Shown: positions 1 through 7,653 of the stretch, one piece after another
Layout of the letters: each line of letters begins with the position of its first letter
How positions within the stretch are numbered: the stretch's first letter is position 1
Source: Clostridia bacterium
GTDB lineage: Bacteria > Bacillota > Clostridia > TANB77 > CAG-508
Direction of reading: 5' to 3'
NCBI GenBank assembly: GCA_017936925.1
Contig: JAGBEP010000012.1
Span: 1 to 49,009 of the forward strand
Length of the DNA stretch: 49,009 nt
Translations under genes and position numbers: made by a program
Notes under the pieces: model-generated
The model's database searches: none
Told to the model about the DNA's origin: nothing
The model's input: the letters and a program-made list of their open reading frames with translations, nothing else

Positions 1-78
1 AAAGAATATATAGATATTGTAAAAGATTGGTTATTATTTTATAATACAGTACGAATAAAAAATAGAGACTACATTTAA
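1..78 (+). CDS. C-terminal fragment of an integrase-core (DDE) transposase
   Basis: Frame 1 is open from the window edge to TAA at 76-78 and gives 25 residues. They include WLLFYNTVR, which resembles the W..YN..R tail that closes the integrase core of IS3-type OrfB transposases. The position directly inside an IS-like terminal repeat supports this. Only the tail is visible, so the subgroup cannot be fixed and the catalytic DDE residues are not in view. Confidence 0.55.
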   Translation, partial: KEYIDIVKDWLLFYNTVRIKNRDYI

Positions 79-134
79 TCGTAGTCTCTATCCACCAAAT
101 AGTTTTTTATTATTAGTCTACTATTTGGGGTTCA
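1..134 (+). mobile_element. Right end of an IS3-type insertion sequence (partial)
   Basis: The window opens inside an insertion sequence. Read on the minus strand, the stretch ending at 134 starts TGAACCCCAAATAGTAGACT, the form of an IS3/IS150-group terminal inverted repeat. It matches the left tip at 48877 at 15 of 20 positions. A hairpin with arms at 64-72 and 81-89 lies just after the transposase stop. The rest of the element is outside the window. Confidence 0.7.
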
Positions 135-162
135 CTTCATTAAAGTAGCTTTTTTATTTTTA

Positions 163-567
163 TTACTCTTTTTTATATTTTTTTAACTTTTGAGTTAAAA
201 GACTTTTATTTGTTTCATCTAAATCTCTAGTCAATTCATCTGAAATAGAGATACCAGCCTGTTCTAAAAGCTTATCTAATTTATAAGAAACCAAATTTAT
301 TTTTTTCAATGTTTTCATTTCTAAATAAGCTTCTTGAATTTTAAAATTCAAATTGCTAGTCAAGATAAAGCCAAGTAAAAACACACAAACTCCAGTAGCT
401 ACCATTAGTATATTAGAAATATTTCTAGGAAATTCAAATATTTCAGTAAGAACTTCAGAAACTACATATGCACCAACTAATGCAAGAACTACAAAGAAAA
501 AGATAAATACATATCTTCTAATTTTTGTAAATAAAATCGTTCTCTTAAAAGATTTTTCATTATACAT
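163..567 (-). CDS. Small two-helix membrane protein of unknown function
   Basis: A 134-residue protein I do not recognise. It has a short basic N-terminus, two hydrophobic segments at about residues 17-40 and 50-75, and a charged Lys/Glu-rich C-terminal half of likely helical or coiled-coil character facing the cytoplasm. I place the start at the ATG at 567 because an AAAGGTG ribosome site lies 7 bases upstream. The frame stays open to a TTG at 588, but that start has no such site. It is transcribed away from the spoIIIA operon, and an AT-rich 272-base gap separates the two starts. No function can be inferred from the context. Confidence 0.7.
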   Translation of the reverse strand: MYNEKSFKRTILFTKIRRYVFIFFFVVLALVGAYVVSEVLTEIFEFPRNISNILMVATGVCVFLLGFILTSNLNFKIQEAYLEMKTLKKINLVSYKLDKLLEQAGISISDELTRDLDETNKSLLTQKLKKYKKE

Positions 568-839
568 AACATTGCACCTTTTCCCCAAAAAAATACAATT
601 AAATATTACTCTTTTTTTTAAAATTCGTCAATATATTACATAAAAAATATATTATAAAAAAGCAGAATAAAAGTAAATTATTAGAGAATTACTAAATCAT
701 TTAATTTAAGGTAAAAAATAAATAAGATATGCAACTTTTTATTATGAAAAAACAATAAAATTAATAATACACGACAAAGAAAGTTCTAAAACAAATTTTA
801 GTGAATATAATTATATTAGTATAAGCTAAAGGAAATAAT

Positions 840-1754
840 ATGGAAATATTTAAGTATTTATCTAACAATATAAAAAAAGAGATTTTAAATAGTGATATAT
901 CCACATTTTCAGAATTAGAAGAAATTAGAATAAGAAATAACAAACCAATCATCTTAAAATTCTTAGAAAAAGAAAAGATAATTAATTATAAAATTAAAAC
1001 TGAAGATATTTTAGAAACATTAGAAAAAGTAACTGAAAATTCTATTTATACATATGAAAAACAAATAGCAAACGGATTCATAACATTACCAGGAGGACAT
1101 AGAGTTGGAATTACAGGTAATGCAATAATTGAAGAAGGAAAAGTAATAAACATTACATATATATCAGGAATGAATTTCAGAATAGCAAGACAAATAAAAG
1201 GATGTAGTAATTTTTTACTATCACACATATATAATATAGAAGAAATAAAAAACACATTAATAGTAGGAATTCCAGGTACAGGAAAGACAACCATATTAAA
1301 AGATTTAATAAGAAACATTAGCAATGGAACAGAAAACATATCTGGTGTGAATGTTGGAGTAGTAGACGAAAGAAACGAAATAGCGGCCATGTATAAAGGA
1401 ATAGAGCAAACTGATTTGGGAACAAGAACTGATGTGATATCAAATCTTCCAAAAGATATAGGAGTAAAAATGCTTATAAGATCAATGACACCAAGAGTTA
1501 TTGCAGTAGATGAAATAGGAGGAAAAAAAGATTCAGAAACAATAAATTATGCAAGTAAATCAGGAGTAAAAGTAATTGCCACTATTCATGGAGATTCAAT
1601 AACAGATATAAAATTAAATCCAGAAATTAATGAAATTCTAAATAACAGAATAATAGAAGAAGTAATAGTTTTAGACAAGTACAAAAAGAGCCATATAAAA
1701 GAGGCATATTGCCTAAATAAAGAAAAAAATACATATGAAAGAGAAATTATATGA
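840..1754 (+). CDS. spoIIIAA: Stage III sporulation protein AA, ATPase
   Basis: A 304-residue cytoplasmic ATPase, first gene of the spoIIIA operon. In the SpoIIIA-SpoIIQ channel model it is the secretion-type ATPase on the mother-cell side that powers the feeding channel to the engulfed forespore. The Walker A motif GIPGTGKTT lies near residues 143-151 and a Walker B-like VIAVDE near 220-225, followed by a conserved TIHGDS. Length is normal for the family. The start is the ATG after an AAAGG site. The gene overlaps spoIIIAB by four bases (ATGA). A sigma-E promoter is expected from family knowledge, but I could not place convincing -35 and -10 elements in 640-830. Confidence 0.95.
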   Translation: MEIFKYLSNNIKKEILNSDISTFSELEEIRIRNNKPIILKFLEKEKIINYKIKTEDILETLEKVTENSIYTYEKQIANGFITLPGGHRVGITGNAIIEEGKVINITYISGMNFRIARQIKGCSNFLLSHIYNIEEIKNTLIVGIPGTGKTTILKDLIRNISNGTENISGVNVGVVDERNEIAAMYKGIEQTDLGTRTDVISNLPKDIGVKMLIRSMTPRVIAVDEIGGKKDSETINYASKSGVKVIATIHGDSITDIKLNPEINEILNNRIIEEVIVLDKYKKSHIKEAYCLNKEKNTYEREII

Positions 1755-2257
1755 TTTTAAAATTTTGCTTAGGATTAGGAATAATATTTTGTTCATGCAA
1801 AATAGGAATACTAATTTCAAAAAAATATATATTAAGATTAGAGGAACTAGAAGAATTTAAAAATAATTTTCAAATAATAGAAAACAAGATTAAATATACA
1901 TATGAAACATTAGAAGAGATATTTTGTGAGATAGCAGAAATATCATCATTAAGCATAGCAAACTTCTTCAAAAATACAGCATCCAACCTAACAAAAGAAG
2001 GAACAGAAAAAGCTTGGAAAAACGAAATAAAAAGGATGGATAGTTCTTTAACAAAAGAAGATAAAGAAGCATTAAAAGAATTTGGAACGCTACTAGGAAA
2101 AACAAATAAAGAAGGTCAAATAAATCAAATAAAATATGTAACAGAACTATTAGAAATTCAAATAGAAAAAGCCAAAAACGAAAGAGATAAAAATGAAAAA
2201 ATATATAGAAAATTAGGACTAATTTTAGGAATAGGATTAGTCATTATTATTTATTAA
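1751..2257 (+). CDS. spoIIIAB: Stage III sporulation protein AB
   Basis: A 168-residue protein with a hydrophobic N-terminal segment, a long charged helical middle and a second hydrophobic segment at the C-terminus, ending in a short Ile-rich tail. This is the usual SpoIIIAB layout, and the family resembles the T2SS-F-type inner-membrane platform proteins. Its start overlaps the end of spoIIIAA by four bases, which implies translational coupling. It contains no in-frame CGG and is uninterrupted. The call rests on topology, length and place in the operon. Confidence 0.9.
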   Translation: MILKFCLGLGIIFCSCKIGILISKKYILRLEELEEFKNNFQIIENKIKYTYETLEEIFCEIAEISSLSIANFFKNTASNLTKEGTEKAWKNEIKRMDSSLTKEDKEALKEFGTLLGKTNKEGQINQIKYVTELLEIQIEKAKNERDKNEKIYRKLGLILGIGLVIIIY

Positions 2258-2275
2258 AGAAAGGTACAAGCGAAA

Positions 2276-2470
2276 ATGGATATAAATTTATTATTCAAAA
2301 TAGCAGCAATAGGAATATTAGTTGCTGTATTAAATCAAGTATTAGTCAGAGCTGGTAGAGAAGACCAAGCTATGATGACAACGCTTGCCGGAATAGTAAT
2401 AGTTCTTTCAATAGTAATAAATGAAATAAGTCAGTTATTTACAACAGTTAGAACATTATTTAATTTATAG
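2276..2470 (+). CDS. spoIIIAC: Stage III sporulation protein AC
   Basis: A 64-residue, two-helix membrane protein with the typical family loop around VRAGREDQAMM between the helices. SpoIIIAC and SpoIIIAD are small integral membrane parts of the SpoIIIA channel base. The gene starts 18 bases after spoIIIAB behind an AAAGG site and is intact. One GGA is preceded by C (GCC GGA), but there the C ends the previous codon, so no CGG is read in frame. Confidence 0.93.
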   Translation: MDINLLFKIAAIGILVAVLNQVLVRAGREDQAMMTTLAGIVIVLSIVINEISQLFTTVRTLFNL

Positions 2471-2479
2471 GTGAAAAAT

Positions 2480-2864
2480 ATGGAAATAATACAAATTATT
2501 CGGAGTAGGCTTTACAGGAGTTATGATAGCTACCTTATTAAAAGAACATAAGCCAGAATTTAAAATATACATATCAATAGCAGTAGGAATAATAATTTTT
2601 ATAATAGCAGCAGACAAACTAAAAGATTTCATATACCTAATAAACAACCTAACTCAAAAAGTAAGTATTAATCAAGAATTTATAAGAATATTATTAAAAA
2701 TAACCGGAATATCCATACTAACAGAATTTGCAGTATCAATTTGCAAAGATAGCGGAGAAAGTTCAATAGCAAGTAAAATAGATTTAGGAGGAAAAATAAT
2801 AATTTTAAGTATGTCAATACCAATAATAACATCATTATTAGAAGTTCTCTTAGATCTGCTTTGA
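2480..2864 (+). CDS. spoIIIAD: Stage III sporulation protein AD, needs a +1 frameshift at CGG
   Basis: The ATG at 2480 follows an AGGTGA site and gives MEIIQII, a normal SpoIIIAD N-terminus. The eighth codon is CGG (2501-2503). In the zero frame translation ends at a TAA after only 23 residues. Skipping the C and reading GGA from 2502 gives MEIIQII-GVGFTGVMIATLLKE and runs to TGA at 2862-2864. The product is 127 residues, close to the family length, with the expected membrane helices. A shorter start at an internal ATG (2523) would remove the first helix and has no good ribosome site. The frame beyond the break is intact and well conserved in character, which argues against a decayed gene. 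Confidence 0.9.
2501..2504 (+). other. Candidate +1 frameshift site 1 (CGGA, spoIIIAD)
   Basis: In-frame CGG after ATT ATT, followed by A. Reading continues correctly only if C is skipped and GGA is read as Gly. Nothing like a prfB-type internal Shine-Dalgarno sits at a fixed distance upstream. Confidence 0.8.
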
Positions 2865-2875
2865 AAGAGAGAAAA

Positions 2876-3998
2876 ATGAAAAAGAAATTATTTATAACTA
2901 TATTTTTAATTATCATATTTATAAATACCAAAGCTAGTGCTACGCGGAGAATTAGTAGAAAATCAAATTGACGAAGCAGAAATGGGACAACTTATATCAG
3001 AAATAGAAAATATAAGTGAAATTGAAATAGATTTAAACGAAATATTTGATAATGCAATAACAGGTAAAGTATCAGGAAACATAATAGTAAAATCAATAGG
3101 AGTTTTATTAGGAAAAGAATTAACAGAATCAGTAAGAATGATAATATCAATTTTAATCGTAATAATTATCCATGGAATTTTAAAGAGTATAACAGAAAAT
3201 TTAGGAAATGAACAAACAGGAAAGATAGGATATTTTGTACAACTAATAATTTTAATAACTATACTAGCGAAAATATACTTAGACATTTTAAATAAAGTAA
3301 AAGAAACATTAGAAGGAATATCAAACTTTGTATATATGCTATTACCTTTATATATGAGCTTAAGCGCAGCAAGTGGAAACATAACATCAGCTACAGCAAG
3401 TCAAAGCCTAATATTAGTTGCAACAAATTTAATAACATCATTTATAAATCAAATATTAATACCAATATTAGTAATAGCAACTGTGATAGGGATTATTTCA
3501 AATATATCAGATGAAGTACATATGACAAAACTGGCCAAATATATGAAGTCAATTTCAATATGGTTTCTATGTATTTTTTTAACTATTTTTACATGCATAT
3601 TGAGCATGGAATCAAATCTTGGACAAGGAGTAGACAACTTAACTGCAAAAACCAGCAAAACAGTTATATCATCCGCAATACCAATCGTGGGAAAAATATT
3701 AGGAGATACAGTAGAATCAGTTCTAAGCTGTACAAACGTTATAAAGAATGCTGTAGGAGCATTGGGAACAATAGCAGTATTTATCATAGGAATAACGCCA
3801 ATAATTAGAATAGGAATATTAACATTATTTTTCTATTTAATAAGTGGAATAGCAGAAATAATAGCAGATGAAAAAATAGTTTATGTTTTGGAACAAATGG
3901 GAGATTCATGTAAAGTTCTATTAGCCTCGATAGCAAGTGTAGTAATGATGCTAATTATAGGATTTACTATAACTATGAAAATAGGAAATTTATCATAA
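2876..3998 (+). CDS. spoIIIAE: Stage III sporulation protein AE, needs a +1 frameshift at CGG
   Basis: The ATG at 2876 opens a clear signal peptide (MKKKLFITIFLIII...KASA). Codon 24 is CGG (2945-2947). The zero frame stops at TGA 2969-2971 after 31 residues. Skipping one C joins the signal peptide to GELVENQIDEAEMGQL, a typical start of the mature SpoIIIAE domain, and gives 373 residues with multiple membrane helices. The alternative GTG at 2937 would lack the signal peptide and has no ribosome site, so the frameshifted product is the only one with normal family architecture. SpoIIIAE is a polytopic membrane part of the channel. Confidence 0.92.
2945..2948 (+). other. Candidate +1 frameshift site 2 (CGGA, spoIIIAE)
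   Basis: In-frame CGG after GCT ACG at the signal-peptide/mature junction, followed by A. The +1 frame GGA GAA TTA restores the full protein. Confidence 0.8.
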
Positions 3999-4011
3999 AG
4001 GAGAAAAACAA

Positions 4012-4575
4012 ATGTTAGACTTTTTAGTATCCTGGGCAGAACAATTGATAATTGCGCTAGTAATAATAATCATAATAGAAATGATTTTACCAAGTGGAAA
4101 TAATTATAAAAAATATATAAAAGTTATATTAGGAATATTTTTGTTATATACAATAATAAGTCCAATAATAAGCAAAAAATTAAATAACTTTGAATTCAAA
4201 GAAGTTATATCAAATGCATATATTGACAATACTACAGAACCAAGAAATATAATTAATTATAATAAGCAAATAGAGGAAACATATAAAATAAAATTTGAAG
4301 AAAATTTAAACGATTTTTTAAAAGAAAATGGTTACGAAATATGTGATTTAAAACAAGACATAAAATATGAAAACGAAGAAATAATAATAAATAAATTAGA
4401 ATTAGAAATAAAAGAGTATACAAGTGAAGAAACAATAAAAATAGAAAAAGTAGAAATAAATGATAAAAATCAAATATCACAAGAAAAATTAGAAGAAATA
4501 AAAAAGAAAATTAGTGCTACATATGAAATAGATGAAAATAAAATTCTAATAGAAAGCGAGAATGCAAATGATTAA
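4012..4575 (+). CDS. spoIIIAF: Stage III sporulation protein AF
   Basis: A 187-residue protein with two N-terminal membrane helices (about residues 8-27 and 37-53) and a soluble Glu/Lys-rich domain outside the membrane. This is the SpoIIIAF arrangement, and the soluble part belongs to the ring-forming fold family. The start follows GGAGAAAAACAA just after spoIIIAE. The 3' end overlaps spoIIIAG by 14 bases. It is uninterrupted and contains no CGG codon. Confidence 0.9.
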   Translation: MLDFLVSWAEQLIIALVIIIIIEMILPSGNNYKKYIKVILGIFLLYTIISPIISKKLNNFEFKEVISNAYIDNTTEPRNIINYNKQIEETYKIKFEENLNDFLKENGYEICDLKQDIKYENEEIIINKLELEIKEYTSEETIKIEKVEINDKNQISQEKLEEIKKKISATYEIDENKILIESENAND

Positions 4576-5135
4576 AGAGAAAATAACAGCTTTAATAAAA
4601 AAAGAAGATAAACCAAACAAAAAGAAAATTGAAAGTTTAGTATTCGCTCTAGCACTATTAGTTATAACATTACTAATAATTAACAATATTTTTTCACAAA
4701 ATACAAAAAAAGAAACAAATTCTATTATAGAAAATACAATAGTAAGTAAAGAGCAAGAAAGAGATTTAGAAAAAGACTTAGAAAATATATTAAAAAAAAT
4801 AAAAGGAGTCGAGGATGTTCAAGTATTAATTACATATAGCGAGACTGAAAAATTTGTACCTATATATAATGAAAGTTCATCACAAAGTACGACATCTGAA
4901 AAAGATACAGAAGGTGGAGAAAGAGTAATAGAAAGCTATGATACAAATAAAGAAGTTATATCTGACTCAAGTCAAAACCCAATAACAGAAAAAATAATAT
5001 CACCCAAAGCAGAAGGAGCTATTATAAGTGTAAAAGGAAACATAGGAACTCGGAACTAAAGATAGCATAATTCAAGCAGTATCAGCAACAACTGGGCTTG
5101 CAACACATAAGATACAAATATTAGAAATGAAATAA
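4562..5135 (+). CDS. spoIIIAG: Stage III sporulation protein AG, needs a +1 frameshift at CGG
   Basis: A basic N-terminus, one membrane helix (about residues 26-42), a linker, then a ring-building-motif domain beginning near IKGVEDVQVLITY. SpoIIIAG forms the large oligomeric ring in the intermembrane space. Codon 164 is CGG (5051-5053). In the zero frame the protein ends two codons later at TAA 5057-5059, giving 165 residues. With one C skipped it continues GTKDSIIQAVSATTGLATHK and ends at 5133-5135 with 190 residues. That tail is the conserved C-terminus of the family, so its loss would be expected to damage the ring domain. Confidence 0.92.
5051..5054 (+). other. Candidate +1 frameshift site 3 (CGGA, spoIIIAG)
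   Basis: In-frame CGG after GGA ACT, followed by AC TAA. The +1 frame GGA ACT AAA GAT restores the conserved SpoIIIAG C-terminus. Confidence 0.8.
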
Positions 5136-5151
5136 AAGAAAGGAAGGCAAT

Positions 5152-5730
5152 ATGAAAAAAATTGCAATTATCAAAAAGAAAGAAGTACTATTAGGATTAC
5201 TAGCCTTATTCTTTTTAGGAATAGGTTTCTTTAGTTATAACCCAATAGTAGCAAAAAAAAGTTTAGAAAAAGTAGCAGATATCGAAAACTATCCAGAAGA
5301 TAATTTAGGGGAAGCCACACTAGTAAGTAGTAATAATATAGAAACAGAAAACATTTTAGAAGAAAATGAATCAGTAGAAGAAGAAACAGAATTCTTCTTA
5401 GAAGAAAAAATGAAAAGAGATAATACATATTCTGAAAACTTAGAGGTGTATGAAAAAATTTTAGAAAACAGTAGCATTAGTAGTGATCAAAAAACAATAG
5501 CACAAAATGAAATTTCTAATATAACAAATGAAAAAAAATCAATAGATAGCGCCGAAAGCTTAATAAAAATAAAAGGATTTGAAGATGTAGTTATTTTTAA
5601 AAGTAATAATGGAGTAAGTGTAATAGTAAAAAGTGATGTACTGCTGGCTGAACAAGTCGCACAAATACAAAATATTATAGAAAAAGAATTTCAAATTGAT
5701 AGTCAAAATATTACAATAACAAATAAATAA
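5152..5730 (+). CDS. spoIIIAH: Stage III sporulation protein AH
   Basis: A 192-residue bitopic protein: a basic N-terminus, a membrane helix at about residues 12-28, an acidic linker and a C-terminal YscJ/FliF-like ring-building domain (IKGFEDVVIF...ITITNK). In the family this domain faces the intermembrane space and binds SpoIIQ from the forespore, joining the two halves of the channel. It lies 16 bases after the frameshifted end of spoIIIAG, behind GAAAGGAAGG. It is the last gene of the operon and is intact. Confidence 0.92.
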   Translation: MKKIAIIKKKEVLLGLLALFFLGIGFFSYNPIVAKKSLEKVADIENYPEDNLGEATLVSSNNIETENILEENESVEEETEFFLEEKMKRDNTYSENLEVYEKILENSSISSDQKTIAQNEISNITNEKKSIDSAESLIKIKGFEDVVIFKSNNGVSVIVKSDVLLAEQVAQIQNIIEKEFQIDSQNITITNK

Positions 5731-5799
5731 ATTATTGCAAATTACAATTAGATAATATATAATTTATACGTTAAAAAATAGAAAAAAGGAGCAGTAAAT

Positions 5800-6384
5800 A
5801 TGGAACTAGAGTCAATGAAATATAAAAACAGACTAATAATTATAGCAGTTATATTATTAATATCTGTAATACTAGGAACCATAGCAGAAAAGAGCGTAAA
5901 AGATGAAGCAAGGCAAGTAGATGAAATTGTAGAGGTTATTCAGGGCACAACTGAAGAAGAATATAATGCAGTTATGCAAGAAAAAGAAAATAGCGGAGAA
6001 AATGTATCAAAAACAGCAACCAAACAAGAAGCTTTAAATACATTTCAAGAAATACAAAAATTCTACGACAACATCTATAAAAACTCAGAAAGTGCAGTAA
6101 TATTAATGTTCACATTTGCAATATCTGGATCAATTATAGCCATAATGATGTATTTCTTATTCTTTGGATGGATAATAAAAAGAGTATGGCCAGATATAAA
6201 AAAATGGTTATCAGTATTTATGAGAATATTAATACTAATAATTGCAATACCTATACCTGCAGTATATTACATATTAATAACTATAGGAGTATTTGGACAA
6301 ATACCATATGTTGCATTTACTCTTTATAAGTATATAAAAACAAAAAAGACAGAAGATACAGACGACGTAATAATTGAAAAATAA
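5800..6384 (+). CDS. Four-helix membrane protein of unknown function
   Basis: A 194-residue protein I do not recognise. One membrane helix at about residues 11-27 is followed by a charged extracytoplasmic stretch (about 30-95, rich in Glu and Gln), then three close helices (about 98-122, 137-158, 160-175) and a charged tail. The start has an AAAAAGGAG site about 8 bases upstream. It lies 69 bases after spoIIIAH and 27 bases before the phosphofructokinase gene, so it may be cotranscribed with either. A role in sporulation is possible from position only. Confidence 0.7.
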   Translation: MELESMKYKNRLIIIAVILLISVILGTIAEKSVKDEARQVDEIVEVIQGTTEEEYNAVMQEKENSGENVSKTATKQEALNTFQEIQKFYDNIYKNSESAVILMFTFAISGSIIAIMMYFLFFGWIIKRVWPDIKKWLSVFMRILILIIAIPIPAVYYILITIGVFGQIPYVAFTLYKYIKTKKTEDTDDVIIEK

Positions 6385-6411
6385 CACATTTTTTAGAGGA
6401 GGAAAATTAAA

Positions 6412-7557
6412 ATGATTAAGAAAGTAGCAATATTAGCTAATGGAGGAGATGTCGCAGGTTTCAATGCAGTAATAAGAGGAATCATGAGAACAGCTCAAGA
6501 AAACGGAATAGAATGCTACGGCTATCTAGATGGATATAGAGGTTTAGTAAAAAACGAATATATCAGATTAGATGGTAACCCAATAGCATCAGGAATTATC
6601 GCTAAAGGAGGATCAATAATAGGATCTTCAACAAACGCAATTGTGTTCCATTATAAAGTAGAACATGAAGACGGAACAGTAACATATGAAGATTTATCAG
6701 ACAAATGCGTGCAAAATGTAAAAGAAGCGGGTTTTGATTGTGTATTCACACTTGGTGGCGATAGCACTCAAAAATCAGCAAGAGATTTATTCTTAAAAGG
6801 AATAAACACAATAGGTGTACCAAAAACAATAGATAATGATGTTGCATGTACAGATATAACATTTGGATACAATACTGCAGTATCTGTTGCAACAGAAGCA
6901 ATAGATAGATTGCATACTACAGCAGAAACTCATAACAGAATAATGGTATTAGAAGTTATGGGAAGATATGCTGGATGGATAGCTTTAGAATCAGCAATAT
7001 CAGGAGGAGCAGACATCGCTTTAATTCCAGAAGTTCCATATGACTTAAAATATGCTGTAGAAGCTATAAAACGTAGACAAGCAAGAGGCAAAAACTTTAG
7101 CATCGTAGTTGTATCAGAAGGAGCAACTCCAAAAAATGGAGAAGCTACAACACATGTTGAAGAAGGATTAGATTCAAGTGCAGGTATAAGCGTAAAATTC
7201 GGTGGAGTTGGAGCAAGAGTAGCAAAAGAATTAGAAAAATTAACAGGGCTAGAAGCTAGATGCACAGTATTAGGATATATGCAAAGAGGAGGCACTCCTA
7301 CAGCATATGATAGAGTTCTTTCTACAAAATACGGAGCAAAAGCTATGGAACTTGCTATGGAAGAAAAATTTGGAGTATTAACAGTACTTCAAAATGGAAA
7401 ACTATCTTCTGTTCCATTAGAAGAAGTTGTAGGAAACAACAAAGAAATGGGAGCAGTTCAAGGAGGAACAGAAACAAGTAATGTAAGATTAGTAACAGAA
7501 GAAGATGACCTAATGAAAACAGCTAGAAATATAGGAATATGCTTAGGTGACAGATAA
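6412..7557 (+). CDS. 6-phosphofructokinase, group III-like, donor uncertain
   Basis: A 381-residue phosphofructokinase-family enzyme that would phosphorylate fructose 6-phosphate in glycolysis. The family signature PKTIDND, the substrate loop around MGRYAGWIAL and the GAR.A.ELE region are present. Donor-site residues are unusual. The usual GGDGS (ATP) or GGDDS (PPi) is GGDST here, and the N-terminal loop reads GGDVAGFNA instead of GGDCPGLNA. The Lys of PKTIDND is found in PPi-dependent and group III enzymes. Whether ATP or pyrophosphate is used cannot be decided from sequence. A strong GAGGAGG site precedes the ATG and a terminator follows. Confidence 0.88.
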   Translation: MIKKVAILANGGDVAGFNAVIRGIMRTAQENGIECYGYLDGYRGLVKNEYIRLDGNPIASGIIAKGGSIIGSSTNAIVFHYKVEHEDGTVTYEDLSDKCVQNVKEAGFDCVFTLGGDSTQKSARDLFLKGINTIGVPKTIDNDVACTDITFGYNTAVSVATEAIDRLHTTAETHNRIMVLEVMGRYAGWIALESAISGGADIALIPEVPYDLKYAVEAIKRRQARGKNFSIVVVSEGATPKNGEATTHVEEGLDSSAGISVKFGGVGARVAKELEKLTGLEARCTVLGYMQRGGTPTAYDRVLSTKYGAKAMELAMEEKFGVLTVLQNGKLSSVPLEEVVGNNKEMGAVQGGTETSNVRLVTEEDDLMKTARNIGICLGDR

Positions 7558-7574
7558 TAAATAACAAATGAAAA

Positions 7575-7626
7575 AAGAAGCTTGCTAAAAATTAAATAAA
7601 GTTTAATAGACAAGCTTCTTTTGTTT
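7575..7626 (+). terminator. Rho-independent terminator after phosphofructokinase
   Basis: Perfect 10-bp stem, AAGAAGCTTG at 7575-7584 with CAAGCTTCTT at 7611-7620, with a 26-base loop and followed by TTGTTT. Confidence 0.75.
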
Positions 7627-7653
7627 AAAAATATTTATTGAAGGATTGATAAT

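Noticed and set aside
353..643. 96-residue plus-strand ORF over the first membrane protein gene
   Set aside because: It is antisense to a better-supported gene and has no ribosome site.
2523..2864. A shorter spoIIIAD starting at the ATG 2523
   Set aside because: It would lack the normal N-terminus MEIIQII and has no ribosome site, while the longer form with a +1 shift matches the family.
2480..5135. Reading the three breaks as a decayed, non-functional spoIIIA operon
   Set aside because: All downstream frames are intact, no other damage is seen, and all three breaks are the same CGGA event. Random decay would not give this pattern, although read data should confirm it.
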